The notes: a model not told the origin generated them from the sequence alone. A DNA stretch of 64,000 bases from Rhizophagus irregularis (GCF_026210795.1 NC_089441.1:4030001-4094000), one strand, 5' to 3'. Positions 1 to 11,995 are shown, numbered from the stretch's first letter. Numbers and translations are program-made.

Positions 1-560
1 ATAAATAGAGATTTTTTTTTTTTTGAGATTTCTACGTGTTTGTATGGGAAGAGTTCATATGGAATATTTTGATAAAGATTTTCTAAGAGTTGTATAGGAA
101 GAATTCGTATGAGATTCTTTGATAGAAAATTTTTTAAGAGATTTTCTAAGAGTTCGTATGGGATATCTGATAGAAAATTTTTTTTGAGAAATTTCCTAAG
201 ATTCGTATAGGATATTTTTGATAAATAGAGTTTTTTTTTTTGAGATTTCTACGTGTTTGTATGGGAAGAGTTCGTATGGAATATTTTGATAAAGATTTTC
301 TAAGAGTTTGTATAGGAAGAATTCGTATGAGATTCCTTGATAGAAAATTTTTTAAGAGATTTTCTAAGAGTTCATATAGGAAGGGTTCGTATGGGATATC
401 TTTGATTGATAGAGATTTCTTTTTTGTAAAATTTTTTAGGGTGTTTTTGATGGAAATTTTTTTTTTTTTTAAGATTTTCTAAGATTCGTATAGGAAATAG
501 AGAATTTTTTTTTGAAATTTTATAAGAATTTGTATGAGATATTTTTAATAGAGAATTTTT
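1..560. repeat. Degenerate higher-order tandem repeat
   Basis: A block of about 220 bp beginning ATAAATAGAG plus a T-run occurs at position 1 and again near 222. Inside it, shorter units of roughly 35-50 bp repeat the words AAGAGTTCGTATGG, GATAGAAAATTTTTT and GATTTTCTAAGAG. Open frames across it are by-products of the repeat. It runs off the left edge of the window, so its full size is unknown. Confidence 0.75.
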
Positions 561-1369
561 TAGAATTCGTAACATTAATTAAAAAACAATATACTTTTTA
601 TTAAATTTACATAAAATAAATTAAACAATTTTAAAAAAATTTAGGTCTCCGAAAGTCTAAGGTAAATTTTAATACAAATTTAAAAGTGAGAGACGGTAAA
701 AATTGAAATTTTTTCTGGAGATGCGATATTTATCTATTATTAACCAATTAAAATTCGGTCTGATCTTTATGCACGTGACCTGATCTTAACATGCATATAA
801 ATTACCAAACTCGAGTTTGTTTATTTTTCAAAAAATATACACGCTCTTTCTTTTCTGTTTGTTTTTTTCTTATTCTCTTTACATTTTACAGGTATATTAA
901 TTATTGTATTTTTGTCATTAAATTTATTGTACTGACTATATTTTATTTTATAATATTAACTTTATCACTTTTTAATATTACTAATGTAATGTTATATTTC
1001 TTTATTTTTACTAACATCATCATGTATTTTTCTTTTTTTTTATATATTTTATTAAACTCTTCATAATACTAACTGTATTTATTATTTATTTGTACTTTAC
1101 TACGATTACTAACTTTTTATATTTACTCTTTACTATTTATTAAATATTACTAACTTTATCAGTTATATACTAACATCTGTTTTTAAAAAAGATTATGAAT
1201 GGTTTTTATTTTAAATATTAATTATTTATGTTTATTTACACTACTTATTAATATAAATAAATAAAGACACTATGTATTTTATTGTTTGTAGAGTTTATAA
1301 TTTTAATAAATATTATTATGTGCTGTAATAAATTTTATTATTGGTTATATGATTACTACTAGAAAATTT
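561..1369. other. AT-rich filler, no gene seen
   Basis: Very AT-rich sequence. A 91-codon frame at 791-1066 is almost all F/I/L/Y/T, as expected of pyrimidine-rich AT filler, and has no recognisable domain. No RNA gene or clear repeat boundary is seen. Confidence 0.6.
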
Positions 1370-1860
1370 TACCAATTGGTTATTTGACCATAAATTGACC
1401 TATAAATTGACCATAAATTGACCATAAAATTGACCATAAAATTGACCATAAATTGACCATAAATTGACCATAAATTGACCATAAATTGACCATAAATTGA
1501 CCATTAATTGACCATTAATTTACCATTGATCGACTATAAATTGACCATCGATTGACCATAAAATTAACTATTATTCATCACCAATTGGTCACCAATTGGT
1601 CACCAATCTGTCACCAATCTGTCACCAATCGGTTACCAATCTGTCATAAATCTGTCACCAATCGGTTACCAATCTGTCATAAATCTGTCACCTATCTGTC
1701 AACAATCAGGCAGCCTGATAGGTGACTGATTGGTGTCAGATTTTGGCGGAAATCAGGTATCAATCGGGCAGCCCGATTGGTATCAGATTGGTAAAATCAG
1801 GCATCAATCAGGTATCAATCAGGCACTCGATTGGTGACTAATTGGTGACTGATTTGACAC
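1370..1860. repeat. 11-bp tandem array passing into an inverted CACCAATCNGT/GATTGGTGAC array
   Basis: From about 1385 to 1560 the unit ACCATAAATTG is repeated more than ten times with small changes. From about 1575 it becomes a CACCAATCTGT / CGGTTACCAATCTGT array. From about 1710 the complementary words (GGTGACTGATTGGT, GATTGGTGAC) follow, so the second half could fold back on the first. The array abuts the 3' end of the hAT pseudogene, whose last codons are made of repeat sequence. Confidence 0.85.
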
Positions 1861-3919
1861 TTTTCGACCTGTGATATATGTTCTATTAAGACAATACAAT
1901 TATCTGGAGGAATTGTAATTTGATTAGGTAAACTTTCATTCAATAAAACATCACATTCATCATCATCATCATTAGTTTCTGCTAGAGCCTCCGCAATCTG
2001 AATGTTCATTTCAGTTTCACTAATACGAGTATTATTTTTTTCTATACCGTAAAAACCAAGTTTTTTTTAGCATTGGACTTCCAATGCATGATCATTTTAC
2101 CCATGGATTCTAATCGATTTATATTTAAATTTAAACGCCGATCATTAAATAGCCAGCCAAGAGTTGAAAAACCTCTCTCGCAGCTTGCAGAATTTGGACA
2201 AATAGCTAATAGATGGCGCGCGATTCTTGGGAGACTATTCGATTGTAGATTGGTATCAATCAAATTCCACCAATTTAGAGGATCATCTAGAGAGCAAGAT
2301 TCATCAAGATCAAAGGGCGGTTTATTATCACGGTAATCTTTAATTTGTTCACATAGGGCCCTGGATTCTCTGAGATCAAATCCTAATTTTTTACCGATTG
2401 TAGTGGCGCACCTTACAATTCTCGAATAAGCTTTGTCTTTGAGAGGCCTATTCCTAAATCGGGGATCTAGAAAAAAGCAAGTAATATATTTGTCATCGTC
2501 AAATTCTTTGAATCTTTCATTCATCACAGTGAAACAATGATTACGGAAGTTTTGATTAAATGATCTGGGTAATTTTTTCAAAACTGCTGATAGTTGTATT
2601 AAACTTAAAAAACAGTCCTCAAGCGTCGCTGATCAGGATTCTAAAGCCAAGACAGCTTTTCTCAGTGGACTCAAAACGAACAAAAGGATTCGTAAATTGG
2701 AAAAAAAATTTCGTGTTTGGATAACACGTTTGACCTTATCGTTCAACAAATTACTGTTATTAGTAGCAATTTGTTCTAGTACTGGTTCTAATCTAATTAT
2801 TGAATCTACCGATTCACTGGCAGTTGTCCAACGTGTCTTGCAATAAAGTTTCATTCCTCCTCTGTGAATACTATTTTCTTTGATTAATTGTGTAAGTCTT
2901 GCGCCAGCTTGATGAGAATTTTTAAAAAATGAACCTAATGTATTAACCTTTCGCAATAAACGATCACCAAAACTTTCTTTAAGAATATCACATGCAATAA
3001 GATTGATTGCATGAGCTATACATCGAACATTTTCAATATTAGGGTATTTTTCTTCGATTATTTGCGTGCATTTCGAACGTTTGAGGTGTTATCCGACACA
3101 ACAGCTGATATTTTGTTTGGTCCAATCTTATCAATTACTTCTCCAATTACTTCAGCTACGTAATTGCCTGTATGCGAATAGTCAGACAAATCTTGAAGTT
3201 TAAACAAATACTCTTCCCTTGAGGGAGTCATAATAACAAAATTCCAGATAGACCTGTGTGTAGGTGACGTCCATCCGTCAAATGCTAAATTATATAATAT
3301 TATTTAATTAAATACGCATTAACAGTTAAGAATATCGTTTAAAAAAAAGTGCAGACAAACCTAATGTTAAATTAGTTCCATTTTCAATGACGGATGCAAC
3401 AGTTGAGTTTACTATCGCTAATTCCCGTTCAAGTAATTGATCTGACAAAAATTCTCTAGTTGGTAGCTCGTATGAAGAATTAAGCTCCTTTACGAAGTTA
3501 ATAAAAAAAGGATGTTTCACTACTCGGAATGAAATACCACATGCAACAAAAAATTTGGCCAAGGCACGATTAATTCTAGTTATTCTAGCATCAGGAATCT
3601 TTGTGGAATCATGATAGTCCGTCATAGTTAATTGATTGTTTCCTACAATCTTTCTTTTTTTATTGATTTTGTCTTCACGTTCTAATACTTTGGTCAAATA
3701 TTTTCTGACAGTGAGCGCTGGAGCTTCTGAACAATGATTTGCAAGGTGCTCCTCAAGTTTTGTGACATCGTCTCGCGACCAGGAAAAATTACAATATTTA
3801 CAGGTGGCATGATATTTTCCTGAACCAACGTGATTTCCTCTAGTAATGTCCTCCCAAATGGAACTGGGTGGCCTTCCTCCTTTGTTTTTAATTTTTCCTA
3901 AGTCTAAAGTGCTGGTCAT
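1815..3919 (-). pseudogene. BED zinc-finger hAT transposase, disrupted
   Basis: The gene starts at 3919. Its first exon carries a BED-type zinc finger (GGRPPSSIWEDI, then C-x2-C in CKYCNF and a later H-x3-H/C). An intron with donor GTTTGT follows the codons for LTL. The next exon resumes at a TTTAG acceptor with FDGWTSPTHRS, the hAT catalytic-domain block around the first Asp. The C-terminus has the dimerisation motif CERGFSTLGWLFNDRRLN near 2150. At least three lesions are visible: a one-base shift near 3085 after SNVRNARK, an in-frame TGA near 2633 between LES and SATLEDCF, and a shift in a T-run near 2050. Comparison with the hAT at 49543-52021 shows that both sides of each lesion are homologous. 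Function is therefore lost. Confidence 0.88.
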
Positions 3920-4224
3920 ATTGAAATGTGTTTATTTTTATATGTATTTAAATAAAGAAAGTAATGCGAAATGAACATGAAAATATTTATAAAACATGAC
4001 GGATAATATCATATGACTTGAGTGGATTACAGGGTATATAGTTTTCTAAAGATACAACGGTTGGGAGTTAAAGTCTTAAAGACAGATAAAAAAAGGGACG
4101 AAAGTAACCTTTATGATTATCTTTGATATTGATTTGATGTGTTCAAATATGATTGGCTGTAGACTTGTGATCATGTGGTAGCTTGGATTTTATATCGTTA
4201 GTTCATTACACTATTAGAAAAAAA
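3920..4224. other. Sequence upstream of the hAT pseudogene
   Basis: This is the 5' flank of the hAT pseudogene. It is somewhat less AT-biased than the filler further right, but I see no open frame, RNA gene or clear repeat in it. Confidence 0.5.
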
Positions 4225-4401
4225 TGAAATAATGCCAAAACTATATTTGAATATTAATGTTTATAATGCCGAAACCATGCCGAAATGCCAAAACTGTTTT
4301 GGCATTTTGGCAGTTTCAGTAGTTTCAGCGTTTCGGCATTTTTGGTTGCTTACCGAAACTTAGTTTCGGCAGTTTTGACAGTTTCGGCAAGCAACCTTAA
4401 A
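4225..4401. repeat. GCCGAAAC-rich palindromic block ending in a hAT-like terminus
   Basis: Repeated and inverted copies of TGCCGAAAC / GTTTCGGCA end at CAAGCAACCTTA. That terminus is identical to the right end of the hAT-like elements at 45103-45346 and 56739-58474. A second, shorter GGTTGCTTACCGAAAC lies inside at about 4348. No matching left terminus or duplication of the flank AATATAAC was found, so this is a partial element, possibly one end of the decayed hAT next door. Confidence 0.6.
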
Positions 4402-5676
4402 TATAACATAAAATTTCTTTTTATAATAGAATTTTTAAAGAGTTTTATATATAAACCTTACTTTAGACTACAAAGTAATCTATTTTATAGTAGACAGGGT
4501 CCCGTAAGCAGTGTTGTCATGGGACAATGTCCAGGACATGTTACATAAAAAAGAAATGATAACCCCTCAAAATTTTTCTATGATAACATTGTTCAATACT
4601 TAGCAAAAATATTTAGCATCCAATTATGCATAAATAAATATAATTTTTGTAGGGAATTTTAAGTTACAAAAGAGTACAAATGGAGTGTAGACATGTTTGG
4701 GATAACCAAAAAAAGCTGCAGACATCAAAAATGTATAATACTACTCGTAAGTACTAAATATTTTTTGTATATATTATTCAATATCATGTAATATATACAT
4801 TTTTATTACTTTATATTTAAAATACATAAATTTTTATTACTTTTATAATTAAAATACACAAATTTTCATTAATCTCAAAATTGATTATAGATTAAATTTT
4901 AAATTAATATTTAGATTATAATTTTGTAAGAAGTTTAATAATAATATTAGTTTTAATTTATTAGCTTTATTGATGATAGATAATAGTTTTTTTTTTTGTA
5001 ATAAGCAATTATTGGAAAATCAGAATAACAAAATGGCTTAAAAGATACTATTATAGATTTATAACTTTTTAATATTTGACTTGAGCTTCTAATTTTTTGA
5101 ATTGCAAGAACTTGATCTAAAGTTTCTTAAATTGTAAAACTTAAATTCCTTGTACTGGAGTTTTTTAAAATGGTGAAACCCAAATTTCTTGTAATGGAGT
5201 TTTTTGAATATCTTGAGTTTTTTAATTATAGGTAATTCAGTTTTTTGTAATTTAGACAAATCTATAAATATTTAAATAGTTTAATATTAACTATATAGCA
5301 AAATATTTTAAATAATATTTAAATATTTTAAAATTATTACATTTTTCATTCTTTATATCTTCATTAGACAAATTTTTAGAATAATCTTCATTATAATTTA
5401 TATGCTCATCATTATGTTCATCCAAATTATTTTTGTATAAAGTAAAGGGAATCAAGCATTACAATATTTAATACTTGTTGATTATTACTTAGTTTTACTA
5501 CTTTCATAAAATTAATGATTGCAAATTAGAATCAAAGAAAAGTCCATTATCTTTTAATATTATTTTTCTAAGTTTTAAAACCCATAGGTGTTTAATGCAA
5601 TTTTAATTTAAACATTAACTTCTTTGAAATAAAGTATTAATTATATAAGGTGCTAAATTTTAATACATATAGTATA
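4402..5676. other. AT-rich filler, no gene seen
   Basis: Only short, low-complexity frames are present. A loosely repeated phrase (TTCTTGTAATGGAGTTTTTT-like) occurs near 5100-5240. Nothing else can be supported. Confidence 0.55.
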
Positions 5677-6041
5677 CAGTCAAACCTTGATATAGCGAAC
5701 CCTTGATATAGTGAATTTTTTAGACAACTATAATAAATTTCCCCTTGCTATAATGAATTAACCAATCAAATCTCTTAAAATCTTCACTATAGCCCTATAG
5801 CGAACACAGGTCGAAATGCTAAAAATTGGTAAAAAAAATAGCGCGAAAAGCAGTGGCTAATTTTGGCTAATTTTGGCTATTTTTGGCTATTTGCGAATTA
5901 ACCTATACTATTTGTAAATAGTTTATATAAATTTGCGAATAGTTTATGCAATTCTAGCCATTTTTTTTGCCTGTTTTTGGTCATTTGACGTGTGGAAGTT
6001 GAGGTCTGGAATCTAGAATTCGTTATAACAAAAGTTGACTG
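5677..6041. mobile_element. pogo/Tc1-like MITE, long copy, TA duplication
   Basis: The terminal inverted repeats are CAGTCAAACCTTGATATAGC on the left and ACAAAAGTTGACTG on the right, flanked on both sides by TA. Subterminal CCCTTGATATAG/CTATAGCCC words form further inverted pairs. A shorter copy lies at 42658-42829. Relative to it, this copy has about 190 extra bases in the middle (roughly 5803-6000). No coding capacity. The pogo-like assignment rests on the TIR style and the TA duplication. Confidence 0.8.
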
Positions 6042-6302
6042 TATGTGCAAAGTTATTTATTTCTTTATTATTAAATCAGAAAATAGATATAGTTCTTATT
6101 GTTTAGCAATTAATTCTTTTTGAATTAATTTTTTTCTTTTTAAGTTTAACATGTAAATTTGCATATTTCTTATTTTTTAATGATTCATATGGTATTTTTA
6201 AGAGTAAAAATAACTTATAATAATCAGACAGTCATAATAATTACCTAAAATTTGTATTATTAACTACTTATATGTTTAAAACTAGCAAAAAAATGCCATA
6301 TT

Positions 6303-6708
6303 TTTTACAGAAACTTCAAGTTTTCAAATGATATTATTTTAATATTATTTTGATATTGATTCAATATCGATTTAATATCAATATGATATCGAAATAAAAT
6401 ATTATTATTTCAATATCAAAATAATATCGAATAGTATCAAAATGATAATTGAAATGATATCAAAACAATATATTTAAGTTTAACTTAAAGATGTTATTTG
6501 ATGTCATTTCAATTATTTTTTTGATATCATTTTGATATTAATTTAATATCAATTCAATATTAATATGATATCAAAATGATAATACTTTATTTGATATCAT
6601 ATCGATATTAAATTGATATTGAATCAAAATAATGTCAAAACAATACCATTAAGATAAACTTAATGATATCAATTTTATATTGATTAAAAATGTTAAGTTT
6701 CTGTAAAG
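6303..6708. mobile_element. Long hairpin (foldback) element rich in GATATC words
   Basis: The left end TTTACAGAAACTTCAAG and the right end TAAGTTTCTGTAAA are inverted copies. The interior is alternating TTGATATC / GATATTGA words that can pair along most of its length, with an internal TTTAAGTTTAACTTAA palindrome. No frame and no clear target duplication. Confidence 0.6.
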
Positions 6709-7069
6709 TTGTTCTAAATGCAAGAAAGTTACTGAAATAGATCTATTTGATGATAATAAGAAATGGAAGAAATTAGAGAAAACCACTATTTAGCAATGGG
6801 TACATGTGAAGATTGTAGTACTAAGGTGCCAACATTTACTGATCTAAATGGAAATATTAGTAAAACTAAGCATAAAATATAAATTGAAAAACAAAAGAGA
6901 AAAGAAAAAAGTAATGACCCAAAAACTTGCAGATAGTGTGTTAAGCAATGTATTAAGAAATACACAGATGAAGATAGAACAAGTCTCAAAAAGAAAAGAA
7001 GTCCTTCAATGCAATATACAATGAATAAAAAGAGAAAACTTTGAAATGGAATGATGAGATTCCTTAATG
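6709..7069. other. Possible decayed coding fragment
   Basis: The plus strand has lower AT bias and lysine-rich reading. A frame starting near 6799 gives a C-x2-C pair (GTCEDCSTKVP) before a stop. It is too short and broken to assign. It may belong to a relic or to unique intergenic DNA. Confidence 0.25.
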
Positions 7070-7071
7070 TA

Positions 7072-7191
7072 CAGTAGGGTGTATGATATTAATGTACAAA
7101 CTGGCCGGGGTTAATGCTAATGCTATCACGTGCAAATGCATAACTCCTAAATTCGGGCCAGTTTGTACGTTAATATCATACACTCCCACTG
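7072..7191. mobile_element. 120-bp MITE with TA duplication
   Basis: The ends are CAGTAGGGTGTATGATATTA and, on the other strand, CAGTGGGAGTGTATGATATT. Both continue inward to ACAAACTGGCC. TA flanks both sides (7070-7071 and 7192-7193). The inverted repeat covers about two thirds of the element. Class inferred: Tc1/mariner-like, non-autonomous. Confidence 0.85.
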
Positions 7192-7193
7192 TA

Positions 7194-8585
7194 CACCCGC
7201 GTTTTAAAATTTTTTTACTATAAATTAAGCCGAAATTATGCTTATCTGGCCAGAATTACACTTTCGCAACACCAGAATTAAGTTATATGATATTCGACCC
7301 AAAGGATCTGAAGTGATGACTTCGACGTTCAAGGTGTAATATTTTGGTTCGTTACCACTTCTGCCACCACTGTCCCCGGTGATGGGTTATTTTGTTTAGG
7401 ATACAGGTCATAAGCATTCTGTAGATTTATTTTACGGATGTATTTTGTCATCATGTTACATCTCTATTTTTTGTTGTTAACCCTCCGAAAATACTAATGA
7501 CATTACATTATATTGTTTTTCATCATTTTTCATCATTTTTCTCTTTACATAACTCAGATTTGTGCAGAATATGCATGCTATCCGTGGAATAAAGAGAAAA
7601 TATCAATTACGTGACTGTTGAAACTATTTCATACATAAAGATAACCGTAAAGACATCATTTATTTTTGTTATTTCAAAATTATAGACATAAAAATAATTC
7701 TTTTGCAGTGAAAAAGTTAATGTTTAACCAAAACCATTACTATTAAAAAAATAAATAACTTATAATTCTTAAATAAAAATAATTTTGGGATTTTTTATAA
7801 GAAAAAGTTACTTAAGTTTAAAAGGCAAGTATTTAAATTTTAAATGATTTTATGAAATATTGGTTTTTGTAAGTAAATAAATAATAAATCAAATTCTTAT
7901 AAATTCAGTTTGATCGAAAAAATTAAATTTGACCAAAAACATGATTTTTGATTTTCGCACTCTGAAAATATGACTTTAGGATAACTATTGGAAAAAACAA
8001 TTTATAAAAATTCATAGGTTAATAAATGGAATTCGATACAGTATATATAAACATTTGCTTATACTGTAAGTAATGGTTATTAAAACTTCTTTTGCACTTC
8101 AAGTTGTAGGGCAAGGCAAATTATGTTATATTATTATATGTAATTTTCCGAGTTCTAGAATATGCATATATATAGAATTATACTGTCGGTTTAAGGGTGT
8201 GGTTTGAATGTAAAAATTAGGTAAATGTTTATAAGTTAAATTATACCATATTTAGTAATAATGAGAAATACATAATATGATGACCTAAGTATTCTATACG
8301 TTAATGTAGCTAGATACACAGAGCGTATCTCAATTGTTAGAATTCGCTCATGGAGTCATATTATGTAATAAATGAAAATCAAGAAATGACAAAACAGGTT
8401 AAAGCAGATTAACTGATCTATTTAACACAGGAAACAAGCAATTTTAAGTACATATCAGAAATAATGTGCATTTTTCATTTTCTTGGGAAATTTACGTTGG
8501 AATTTTATTTTCAGATGTTGTATTAAAATCATACTTATATAAATTATGTAAGCGTTAACAACTAACAAGTCAAAAATAATCTATT
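7194..8585. other. Intergenic, no gene seen
   Basis: No convincing frame, RNA gene or repeat pair. The part nearest 8586 will contain the 3' untranslated and termination region of the minus-strand membrane-protein gene. Confidence 0.5.
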
Positions 8586-10031
8586 TTATTTCAGTCCATA
8601 TTCTTTTTTATAAGCTTCATTTGCTTTAACCACACCTTTTAATGTTTTAAAATAACTTGCATCAAGATAACATTCTTCCAACATAGTTTCTAGTCTCTCA
8701 ATTCTATCTTTTGTAATTGTTCCTAGTCTGTTTTCGTCTGTGTCTTTATAGGGAAAAGGATCAACCAAAGGAATATTGGCTTCAGAAACATATCGTTTAG
8801 CCAGTTTTCTTTCATACTCTCGGCGAATATCCCAGCAACACATATATTTTTGTGTGAGGCCCCTATAATTAAAGTAACAGAACAATGAATCATACGGTTT
8901 GTGATATATATATGTTGGCTTGATTAATCTTACCAAGGAGATTGTTTTCCAGGCCCAAAAAATAAAACATAAATTCCGTATATTGCACTATAGAAACCAC
9001 CCAAACTTGAAATAATATAACCAACTATAAGAGAAAATGATTTTATCACGTAAATAAATGGATGAATTAAAAAGTTAATAAATAACAAATATATTTACTA
9101 GTATATTGAAAAGTTTCTTCCTCAGTGTATACTAAATTATCCTTTGGTTTAATTATTAAAATGGTAGAATTTTCTGCTTGTTGTTGGAGTTCCCTGATTA
9201 CAACATTAGCAGTTGCATTTATGAGTTTAGATTTAAACCCATATGCTTTCGAGAAAAGATTGTCATAGCGCTTTCTTATTTTAATACCAAACTCAATTAA
9301 AATTAAATTTCCTCGGTTGAATGGGTACAGATTGGGAGTCATATATTGTAGAGTCGAGTCATTTGTGAAGGCATAATTAAACTTGATTGCAAAATAATTA
9401 CCAGTAGGGGGTAATCTGTTCGCAATAGTTAAAATAATTGACCCATTTACACTATCAAGGTAAGATATTTCTTTTTTTTCATTTCGTTTAGTAGGATCGA
9501 ATGATTTAAATGGTGAAAAAGTCCAACAATTATCTGTCCAGCTTTCATTAGATATCCGGCCAAAATAATCTTCACACAAACACGCATCAGTCGCATCACA
9601 TTTTTCATTTCTTATCCTGCAAGTAATATCAGTATTGATATTAAAATCAGTGGTGATATTATTTGAGGCAATGGGAGGAAATTGCATTGGATCTATTTAG
9701 ATTTATGTGTATTAGTAGATTTATTTGGGCATTTTGTAACTTTAAATTAAAAAAACGATACCTGTGTAGCATAATGAAAAATCTGGTAATAATATTAATT
9801 AATACTGTAAATATAAATAATGAATTAAATTTGAGAAGTATATATATGTCATATACCTGGAATGTCACTAATAGTTTCGTAAGTGGAAATGGTTAAGTTT
9901 GATTGATCAAAATTTTTTCGTTGTTTATAGAAAATATTTATGGTATAAAATATAAACGCAGTGGCGAACGCCACTAGGAATATCCCTCTAATTATTCTGA
10001 AAAGAAATGGTTCTCTTGGAAAACCAAACAT
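8586..10031 (-). CDS. Membrane protein with glycosylatable ectodomain, 4 exons, unknown function
   Basis: I do not recognise the family. The model is complement(8586-8862, 8934-9024, 9099-9692, 9857-10031). All introns are GT-AG and all phases agree, giving 378 residues. An N-terminal hydrophobic helix lies at residues 10-33 (IIRGIFLVAFATAFIFYTIN). A long ectodomain follows, with several N-x-S/T sites (NIT, NES, NGS, NDS, NAT, NST) and a Cys cluster CRIRNEKCDATDACLCEDY near residues 75-95. A second membrane helix lies around residues 257-280 (YIISSLGGFYSAIYGIYVLF). The last 90 residues are charged, end in KKEYGLK, and would be on the same side as the N-terminus. The start is the first Met before the helix. 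Intact frames across three introns argue for a real gene. Confidence 0.82.
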
Positions 10032-10134
10032 CTTGTCAAATTGAATATGACTTATAATAAAGAGAAAAAGAAACAGTTTAGTTGATACTCTAGGTGTTAA
10101 TTTATATAAAAATCTGTAATATTCTCAAATCAAC

Positions 10135-10465
10135 TTGATCTTCCACTATTCCATGACCCGGTACCAGGTTTTCGGGTAACGGGTCGCAGCTCTATAACTA
10201 AACCAACCTCTCGCAATAATATTTAAGCCACCACTTAGATTGCATGGGTCGCTGGTCCCCACAGCCACCATTACAGTTCGTTAATTACCCAATAATTTGT
10301 TACCAGGACAAGTACTTAAACAGGAGCATCCTATTATTCCTATAGCTCAGGTCAACTTGAAATAAGACTGCATGCCATAACGCCAAAGTCGATTGGGAAT
10401 TGAACCCAACCTCAGAGTAGCTCACGGTCTAACACCTTAAAGTGCAACTACCAACCGCTTTTGTG
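10135..10465 (-). mobile_element. tRNA-derived SINE candidate
   Basis: Read on the minus strand from about 10463, the head has a perfect T-arm (TTGGG-TTCAATT-CCCAA) containing the pol III B-box form GGTTCAATTCC. It can also form an acceptor-like stem (CGGTTG with CAATCG). A tRNA-unrelated body of about 240 bases with unusually balanced base composition follows, down to about 10140. The D and anticodon arms do not fold convincingly, so this is a tRNA-derived element and not a functional tRNA gene. No target duplication was located. Confidence 0.5.
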
Positions 10466-10604
10466 TTGAGGACTATCGTATTCATTTCCTCCAAACATCT
10501 ATACCTTGTGATACCAAAAGAAGACAAGTGGTATATTTAACAAGCCTCTTCGACGGTATGAGGTAACCAGTGTATATACCATCATTCAATATCTGTTACT
10601 TCCC

Positions 10605-11120
10605 GGTTATATAGCGAATATTTTCGATATAACGGAATTCATATAAAATCATATGAAAATCCATTATATCGAAATTTACAAAAAATATAATAACTAATCT
10701 ATTCTGTTTAAACTTTCCATTTTTATTTTAAGTTAATAATTATATCTGTAAATTTTACCCAGAATTAAGATTTTATAGTTCCGCCCGAAATTAATATTTA
10801 TTGCATCGATCTTATTTGCTCGTTGTAATTTTATTGCTATTATTGGCAAGTTCCAGTTTAAGGCTAGTAAGACCCGAGCTATATATATAGAGGCCAGGTG
10901 CAGTTAAAAAAATTTTACTATTAGCTCTTCAGGGCCGGCACTATGTAATTCTGGTCGGCTTTATCCAAATAGGACATGATCTACATGATTTTGGGCTCAA
11001 ATATTTAACATTTATTCTACGCAAATAACCAAATAACCTGCCCTGACCTTTTTATGTATAGCTCGGGTCCTAGGCTAGTTCCGGTAAACTGAATATCCGT
11101 TATATCGAATATACTATTAG
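10605..11120. repeat. Degenerate TIR element with GATATAACGGA ends
   Basis: The left part (10610-10670) carries CGGTTATATAGCGAATAT and TTCGATATAACGG. The right part (11085-11120) carries their inverted form TCCGTTATATCGAATA. The words resemble pogo/Tc1-type ends, but boundaries and duplication are not clean. It hosts a later 203-bp insertion at 10869-11071. Confidence 0.45.
10869..11071. mobile_element. 203-bp hAT-like MITE with 8-bp duplication AGGCTAGT
   Basis: AGGCTAGT occurs at 10861-10868 and again at 11072-11079. The inverted ends are AAGACCCGAGCTATA and, on the opposite strand, AGGACCCGAGCTATA. An 8-bp duplication is the hAT/piggyBac-unlike, hAT-typical length. No coding capacity. Confidence 0.82.
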
Positions 11121-11129
11121 ACTCAATAC

Positions 11130-11516
11130 CTGAAATGATTCTTTATATAACTATTGACAATCGCGCAATTTCTAAATCATAAGAGAAAACATATTTCAAT
11201 AATTTTCATCATTTATTGTTTAGATTTGCTATTGTTACCACTGCAAAATGCACGAGCTAATGATAATTTTTAACTCTTCCTGGTCTTGTTTTGTAAAAAG
11301 ATGTGTAAGTTATTTAAAGTAGCTTGCTTGCGTATATTGGCCTGTTTTGCAGTTCAGATTCAACAGATTCTATTGCAACTTCCTTGTTAGACAAAAATTA
11401 AAATGTTCTTGCATTTTTTACCCATTCAGAATTATATGCATCTTATTGGAATTTTAAAACTCTGATCAAAAAGAATATTTTGGCTTTGATTATGCGGTCA
11501 AATCATTCATTCTCTA
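11130..11516. other. Intergenic, no gene seen
   Basis: Ordinary mixed sequence with no frame longer than background, no repeat pair and no RNA gene that I can support. Confidence 0.45.
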
Positions 11517-11765
11517 TTGGAAAGAGGTTTCATTTTGAAAACCGGTTTAAATCATGTGTTACCCAAATTATTTTTGCAAAAAATTAATTTGGATACCACA
11601 ACCGGTTTAACCAAAATTTCTTGGCTATCTAAGTCTACAAAAAAAGTTGATCCGTGTTTTATATTCCATGTTTCTTTCATGAAAGGCTCATTTTCACGGA
11701 ATTTAGATAAAATTTTATAAGGAGTTCTTCCACTTCTTGTTTTCAATTCGAACCAATTTGTTGCC
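11517..11765 (-). pseudogene. Fragment of an unrecognised protein gene
   Basis: The minus strand reads sensibly from about 11765: SATNWFELKTRSGRTPYKIL, then a stretch ending EILVKPVVVSKLIFCKNNL before a stop near 11552. After the stop a related reading (FKPVFKMKPL) continues. Composition is protein-like and base use is less AT-biased than the flanks. I do not recognise the domain. It is followed upstream by a repeat of hAT-element type, so it may be part of a decayed transposon. Confidence 0.35.
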
Positions 11766-11995
11766 GAAACGAATCTACAAAAAAAAAGAGAAATGTTAGT
11801 ATAATGTTTCTCAAAGAAAAAAAAAATTTTTTTTTTTAGTTTTGCAACAAAACAAAACGTCTCGAAACTTACCGTTTCGAAATTCGCCATTTTTGCCATT
11901 TCGAATTTCACAAGGCCGAAACACTTAGCCTACAAAAAAAAAGGGATAGAAATGTTAGTATAACGTTTCTCAAACAAAAAAAAAAAAAGAAATTA
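11766..11995. repeat. Two units of a GAAAYGTTAGTATAAYGTTTC repeat, hAT-associated
   Basis: Two units share CTACAAAAAAAAA, then an AGAAATGTTAGTATAA word, then a GTTTCTCAAA word, about 165 bp apart. The order (CGAATCTACAAAA, A-rich run, inverted GAAAYGTT/AACGTTTC) matches the minisatellite unit inside the hAT element at 52300-53390. This suggests a remnant of a related element. Confidence 0.6.

Noticed and set aside
240-575. Open frames on both strands near the left edge
   Set aside because: They fall in a degenerate tandem repeat and translate to low-complexity F/R/K strings.
791-1066. 91-codon hydrophobic frame that looks like membrane helices
   Set aside because: A T-rich tract yields F/L/I/Y by composition alone. 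No flanking exon or homologous motif.
6786-6989. Minus-strand hydrophobic frame
   Set aside because: The opposite strand has better coding traces, and the frame is the complement of an A-rich stretch.
10385-10465. A functional tRNA gene
   Set aside because: The T-arm is perfect, but the D-arm and anticodon arm cannot be folded into standard geometry, so it is called a tRNA-derived element.
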